A stretch of 64,000 nt of DNA. It comes from UBA7067 sp051880615 (GTDB taxonomy: Bacteria > Bacillota > Clostridia > Oscillospirales > Acutalibacteraceae). Position numbers and translations under genes: made by a program. Shown one piece after another: positions 60,528 through 64,000 of the stretch. Location: positions 68,655 to 132,654 of the forward strand of contig JBJEOH010000026.1 of assembly GCA_051880615.1 (NCBI GenBank). The letters are read 5' to 3'. The notes under the pieces are model-generated. The model ran no database searches. It saw nothing but the letters and a program-made list of their open reading frames with translations, and was not told the DNA's origin. The stretch's first letter is position 1, and the number at the start of each line of letters is the position of its first letter.

Positions 60528-62168
60528 CTATGCAACTTTGATAACTACATAAATTTTAATATGCTCATCAGGTACCATTCCCGCAATTTGGGTAATTGAG
60601 TTGCTCATTGTTTTCCAACCGTAGGAATCAACACCGCCGTCAGGTCCCGAGTGCCAGAAATTTACGCTCTTGCCGTTATATTTAGTCGGATAGTAAATTC
60701 CGACATGGTGCAGGGCACTTGGCAAATTCTCTGCGGCTTTTCCGTTGTAGGTTCTATCGGTGAGCAGCCAGATAATATCTCCCTTTTTAAGGACGCCTGA
60801 TTTGAGCATTGTAACCTTGCTTTTGTAATAATATCTCTTTACATTTTCCTGCGAATACATATTGTACCAGCTTACACCGTCGGAGCTGTTCACGGTAGGT
60901 AATTGTACTCCAGTCGGCGAATAATACTGACATTTACTGTTTTTATGTAATCCAGCAAAATAACCGTCGCTGCTTGTAGTGGGATTATCACCCTTGCTGG
61001 AGGTGCAGGCAGAATACAGAATATGCCAGATAAAGCCCGTAGAGCTCATCCCTGTATATCCTGCCGTATCATCGTGACCCCACACAGAGCCTTTTGCACC
61101 GTAAGGCACACGGCAGTCACCGCTGCCATACGCGGTTCCGATATAATACTTTGGATTACTGCTGTCGTAATCATGATTATCAAGCCAGTTAAGATAGGTC
61201 TGAGAATTGAAGCCGAGAACCTCTGACAAGGTTTTTGTTCCTCTCGACATACCGTTGACTATATTATCCTGCGTAACAGGCGAGGGTAGTTTTGTACTTT
61301 TTACTGTAACAGTACAGGACGCGGTTTTACCGTTATATGCTTTTGCAGTTATTTTTGCAGTACCGACTTTGTTCGCTGTTACTAAACCGTATACAGGCGT
61401 TATACTGGCTACTGAGGAGCTACTGCTTGAATATGTTATGCTGTAAGCACCCTCACCAAGCGGCAAAGATGTATCAAGGCAGTATGTTTCGCCGACAGCA
61501 AGCGTCAATGATTTTTCGTTGAGATATATGCTTGTCGGAGCATTTTTTACGGTTACTTCACAAGATGCGGTTGCACCGTATTTTGTTGTAATTGTCACAG
61601 TAGCATTACCGACCTTTTTTGCGCTTATCTTGCCACCCGGCGATGTTACCGATGCTACAGCTTCGTTATTGCTTTTATAAACGGCTGTTGTCAAATCAGA
61701 GCCTGTAGGAGAGCTTTTTATAAGCGTGAAACTCTCCCCCACTCCAAGTGTTATTTCGGATTTATTCAGCTCAACAGTGTCAATAATAATTATTTTGCCT
61801 ATGCCTGATATATTTATCTGCATCTGCAAAACGAATTTTTGTAGGTACAGACTGTCAAGTAAATTAATCTCACCGCTTTTGTCAACATCTCCGCAGAGCT
61901 TTTGATTGTCAGTTGAAATGCTTAATGATAAAGCAAATTTCTGAACCTTAATAGCATCACTGAGATTCACTATACCGTCAAAATTTACATCTCCGAGAAT
62001 TAGCTGTTGCGCTCCTGAAATCACCTGAGCTTCAGTGGGCGAGTCGCCGTTTTCGTCAGGTAATACTGCGGCTGACGCACCTGCAGCAGTAACCGAAGAT
62101 AGTAATATTAATAATATGCACATAAAGGCTTTTAGAATAACACCTGTTTTATTGCTTGTTTTTTTCAT
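60528..62168 (-). CDS. Secreted dockerin - BIG2 x2 protein with NlpC/P60-like domain lacking the Cys
   Basis: 546 residues from ATG 62168, with GGAGG 7 nt upstream. Signal peptide about 1-33. N-terminal type I dockerin (57-117): LGDVNFDGIVNLSDAIKVQK and CGDVDKSGEINLLDSLYLQKF. Two BIG2 domains (about 130-300). C-terminal domain (about 315-546) resembles NlpC/P60: TGMSSTGFIWHIL, LKKGDIIWLL, LHHVGIYY, WHSGPDGG. In active enzymes the first motif is Asp-Cys-Ser-Gly-Phe; here Ser replaces Cys. Either a binding domain derived from a hydrolase or a divergent family. Same overall plan as the protein at 38936-40843. Confidence 0.75.
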   Translation of the reverse strand: MKKTSNKTGVILKAFMCILLILLSSVTAAGASAAVLPDENGDSPTEAQVISGAQQLILGDVNFDGIVNLSDAIKVQKFALSLSISTDNQKLCGDVDKSGEINLLDSLYLQKFVLQMQINISGIGKIIIIDTVELNKSEITLGVGESFTLIKSSPTGSDLTTAVYKSNNEAVASVTSPGGKISAKKVGNATVTITTKYGATASCEVTVKNAPTSIYLNEKSLTLAVGETYCLDTSLPLGEGAYSITYSSSSSSVASITPVYGLVTANKVGTAKITAKAYNGKTASCTVTVKSTKLPSPVTQDNIVNGMSRGTKTLSEVLGFNSQTYLNWLDNHDYDSSNPKYYIGTAYGSGDCRVPYGAKGSVWGHDDTAGYTGMSSTGFIWHILYSACTSSKGDNPTTSSDGYFAGLHKNSKCQYYSPTGVQLPTVNSSDGVSWYNMYSQENVKRYYYKSKVTMLKSGVLKKGDIIWLLTDRTYNGKAAENLPSALHHVGIYYPTKYNGKSVNFWHSGPDGGVDSYGWKTMSNSITQIAGMVPDEHIKIYVVIKVA

Positions 62169-62292
62169 TATGTGACCTCCGCGGGTATTGTGCTTTTCAA
62201 TGATTATATTATACATATTTTTGAGGACAAGTACAGAGAATATACTTCACGAAGTTTGGAGGAATATTCTGTATATAATTATCGTCCGTTAC

Positions 62293-62347
62293 TTGACGCA
62301 CATATAGATGTACGATAAACTAATATAGTTCAATAACGAACAGTTCG
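62293..62347 (+). promoter_or_regulatory. Promoter and two palindromic operator candidates of the MarR-TSUP operon
   Basis: TTGACG (62293-62298), 17 nt, TAAACT (62316-62321). The palindrome AACTAATATAGTT (62318-62330) overlaps the -10, and CGAACAGTTCG (62337-62347) lies just after the expected start point. This fits autorepression by the MarR protein. Confidence 0.5.
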
Positions 62348-62367
62348 ACACAGAACGGAATGATGAA

Positions 62368-62805
62368 ATGCAAAAAATTTGGGAAATATATGTACTTTGC
62401 AAAAGCCTGTATTCTTCGCTTATCGCCACTATATACAGGAAATACAGCCTGATACGAACAGAATTTGATGTTCTGATGTTTCTTGCAAATAATCCACAGT
62501 TTGACACAGCATCTGATATTGTGGAAACACGACACATATCAAAATCACATGTTTCAATTTCGGTCAGAAGGCTTGCGGAACAAGTCTATCTGAAGGCTGA
62601 ATATCACGACGGTGACAGACGGACTATCCACTTAAGCGTCACCGATAAAGCGCACGATATAATAGCCGCCGGCAGAAAAGCTCAGGAGGAATTTATATCA
62701 ATTCTCGGTGCAAATTTCAGCAAAGAAGAAAAAGAGCAAATTTCTACTATTATATCGATAATTACTGAAAATGTTAAATCTTATACCCATAATATAACAC
62801 AGTGA
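62368..62805 (+). CDS. MarR-family transcriptional regulator
   Basis: 145 residues. Winged helix-turn-helix: LIRTEFDVLMFLANNPQFDTASDIVETRHISKSHVSISVRRLAEQVYLKAEYHDGDRRTIHLSVTDKA in the usual order (recognition helix followed by the Asp-Arg-Arg wing), with flanking dimerisation helices. Controls probably itself and the TSUP transporter that starts 10 nt later. Confidence 0.88.
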   Translation: MQKIWEIYVLCKSLYSSLIATIYRKYSLIRTEFDVLMFLANNPQFDTASDIVETRHISKSHVSISVRRLAEQVYLKAEYHDGDRRTIHLSVTDKAHDIIAAGRKAQEEFISILGANFSKEEKEQISTIISIITENVKSYTHNITQ

Positions 62806-62815
62806 GGTCTGAGTA

Positions 62816-63592
62816 ATGGAGCTACTAATAAAAATTATTGTTTGTTTCTTCGCAGGCGCCGGAGCAGGAATAGGAACAGGTTTTGCAGGAATGAGCGCAG
62901 CAGCTATAATCAGTCCGCTGCTTATAACATTTCTTGATATTCCTGCATACACCGCCGTCGGAATCGGTCTTGCCAGCGATGTGCTGGCAAGCGCAGTAAG
63001 CGCCTACACATATAAAAGAAATAAGAATCTTGATATAAAAAACGGTCTGATTTTAATGGCTTGCGTACTTATTTTTACTCTTGTCGGAAGCTTCGTATCA
63101 AGTCTTTTGCCAAATACGGTTATGGGTAATTTCAGCGTATTTATGACTCTGCTACTCGGAATAAAGTTCATCGTTAAGCCTGTTATGACCACTAAAGAAG
63201 CTATGCAGGCTATTCCCAAAAAAACGCGAATTATTAAATCTGTCATCGGCGGAATTGTCATAGGCTTTATCTGTGGATTTGTTGGCGCAGGCGGCGGAAT
63301 GATGATGCTGCTTATTCTTACAAGCTTTCTCGGATATGAGCTTAAATGCGCGGTTGGAACAAGCGTTTTCATAATGACATTTACTGCACTTACCGGCGCA
63401 GTTAGCCATTTTTCAATAGGAGAAATGCCCGACATCACAACGCTTATTTTGTGTGCAATATTTACGCTTATCTGGGCAAGAATAGCAGCGCTTATCGCAA
63501 ATAAAGCAAAGGCAAAAACTCTTAACCGTGCTACCGGCTCTGTTCTGCTCGCAATCAGTCTTGTTGTGATAGCTGTGAATTATTTTCTTTAA
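62816..63592 (+). CDS. TSUP family membrane permease (TauE/SafE-like)
   Basis: 258 residues, eight hydrophobic segments in two repeats. The family glycine motifs GTGFAGMSAAAIISPLLI (first half) and FICGFVGAGGGMMMLLILTSFLGYELK (second half) are present. TSUP proteins move sulfur-containing anions or other small organic anions; the substrate is not readable here. Co-transcribed with the MarR regulator. Confidence 0.87.
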   Translation: MELLIKIIVCFFAGAGAGIGTGFAGMSAAAIISPLLITFLDIPAYTAVGIGLASDVLASAVSAYTYKRNKNLDIKNGLILMACVLIFTLVGSFVSSLLPNTVMGNFSVFMTLLLGIKFIVKPVMTTKEAMQAIPKKTRIIKSVIGGIVIGFICGFVGAGGGMMMLLILTSFLGYELKCAVGTSVFIMTFTALTGAVSHFSIGEMPDITTLILCAIFTLIWARIAALIANKAKAKTLNRATGSVLLAISLVVIAVNYFL

Positions 63593-63635
63593 TGAGCTGC
63601 TCAATTCAAAGTTTAGTTTATATCCTAAAAAATTT

Positions 63636-63673
63636 GAAGTCCGATAAACTCAGCGGTTATCGGACTTCTTTTT
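63636..63673. terminator. Terminator between the TSUP gene and galE
   Basis: GAAGTCCGATAA pairs perfectly with TTATCGGACTTC (12 bp), followed by TTTTTAC on the plus strand and AAATTTTTTAG on the minus strand. Confidence 0.9.
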
Positions 63674-63689
63674 ACGAAAATATTTCTAA

Positions 63690-64000
63690 TCAATTCGTTT
63701 TATAGCCGTTTGGATGAGTACTATGCCACTTCGAAGCGGTTTCGATAATTGTTGAAAGATCATCAAATTCCGGCTTCCAACCAAGAATTTTCTTTGCCTT
63801 ATCGCTTGAAGCGATAAGTATTGCAGGGTCGCCTGCTCTGCGTTCTTCTTCTATCACCTTTATCTCTTTTCCTGTGACCTTCCTTGCCGTTTCAATAACC
63901 TCTCTTACCGAGAAGCCGATGCCGTTGCCAAGATTGAAAATATCGCTTTCACCGCCGTTTAACAGATATTCAACAGCAAGAATATGAGCCTGTGCAAGAT
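63690..64000 (-). CDS. galE: UDP-glucose 4-epimerase, C-terminal part (N-terminus outside window)
   Basis: The last about 103 codons, running off the right edge. The translation contains HILAVEYLLNGGESDIFNLG, NGIGFSVREVIETARKVTGK, RRAGDPAILIASSDKAKKILGW and ends KWHSTHPNGYKTN. These are conserved in the C-terminal substrate-binding part of GalE. Interconverts UDP-glucose and UDP-galactose. GalE is more likely than other epimerases because of the GDPAILIASSDKA motif. Confidence 0.88.
   Translation of the reverse strand, partial: LAQAHILAVEYLLNGGESDIFNLGNGIGFSVREVIETARKVTGKEIKVIEEERRAGDPAILIASSDKAKKILGWKPEFDDLSTIIETASKWHSTHPNGYKTN

Overview
The window looks like chromosomal DNA of a Gram-positive, endospore-forming anaerobe of the class Clostridia, most likely the Ruminococcaceae/Oscillospiraceae. 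Seen in the sequence: a complete spoIIIAA-AH operon, an intact sigK with pro-sequence, a cwlJ-gerQ spore germination pair, two secreted dockerin proteins (cellulosome/amylosome-type modules), SipW/TasA-type surface proteins, GGAGG-type ribosome binding sites, CCA-encoding tRNA genes and moderately AT-rich DNA (an impression, not a computed value). A Ruminococcus-like genome such as R. bromii would fit, but the species is inference.

Layout. 1-3.3 kb: M42 peptidase (cut by the left edge), murD, nfo. 3.4-17.5 kb: a surface-fibre locus. A leftward operon encodes two SipW-type signal peptidases, a TasA-like subunit and a membrane-anchored TasA/TapA-like protein. A rightward operon encodes two more SipW-type signal-peptide proteins and a 2966-residue secreted protein with GLUG-like repeats. 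The two operons diverge from look-alike promoters. 17.6-21.7 kb: uppP and a CoA/pantothenate group (coaX, a PanT-like ECF S-component, coaBC), then a decayed VOC gene. 21.8-22.2 kb: tRNA-His, -Lys, -Gln. 22.2-27.4 kb: a translationally coupled operon (VTC domain, DUF4956, carbohydrate-binding lipoprotein) facing a two-component system. 27.4-32.5 kb: the spoIIIA operon behind a good sigma-E promoter, and a small upstream gene.

32.7-33.3 kb: three tRNA-Ser genes and one tRNA-Arg. 33.3-34.1 kb: a chimeric gene remnant and non-coding DNA. 34.1-38.9 kb: cwlJ, gerQ, hemW, prfC and sigK. 38.9-43.0 kb: a dockerin-BIG2-CHAP hydrolase and two L,D-transpeptidase-like proteins. 43.2-56.1 kb: a long leftward housekeeping run. 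In transcription order this is ruvC-ruvA-ruvB-glmM-methyltransferase-ecfA1-ecfA2-ecfT-truA-DUF5711-cvpA-pgsA-clpE. 56.3-64 kb: an SCP2 remnant, an ABC exporter, a flavoprotein, an AraC regulator, a second dockerin protein whose NlpC/P60-like domain seems to lack its cysteine, a MarR-TSUP pair, and galE (cut by the right edge).

The most unusual parts are the SipW/TasA/giant-protein locus, the VTC-DUF4956-lipoprotein operon with its two-component system, dockerins on cell-wall hydrolase-like proteins, two wall-enzyme-like domains with an altered catalytic residue, a hairpin masking the sigK ribosome binding site, and several clear gene remnants. No CRISPR array, prophage, transposase or integrase was seen.
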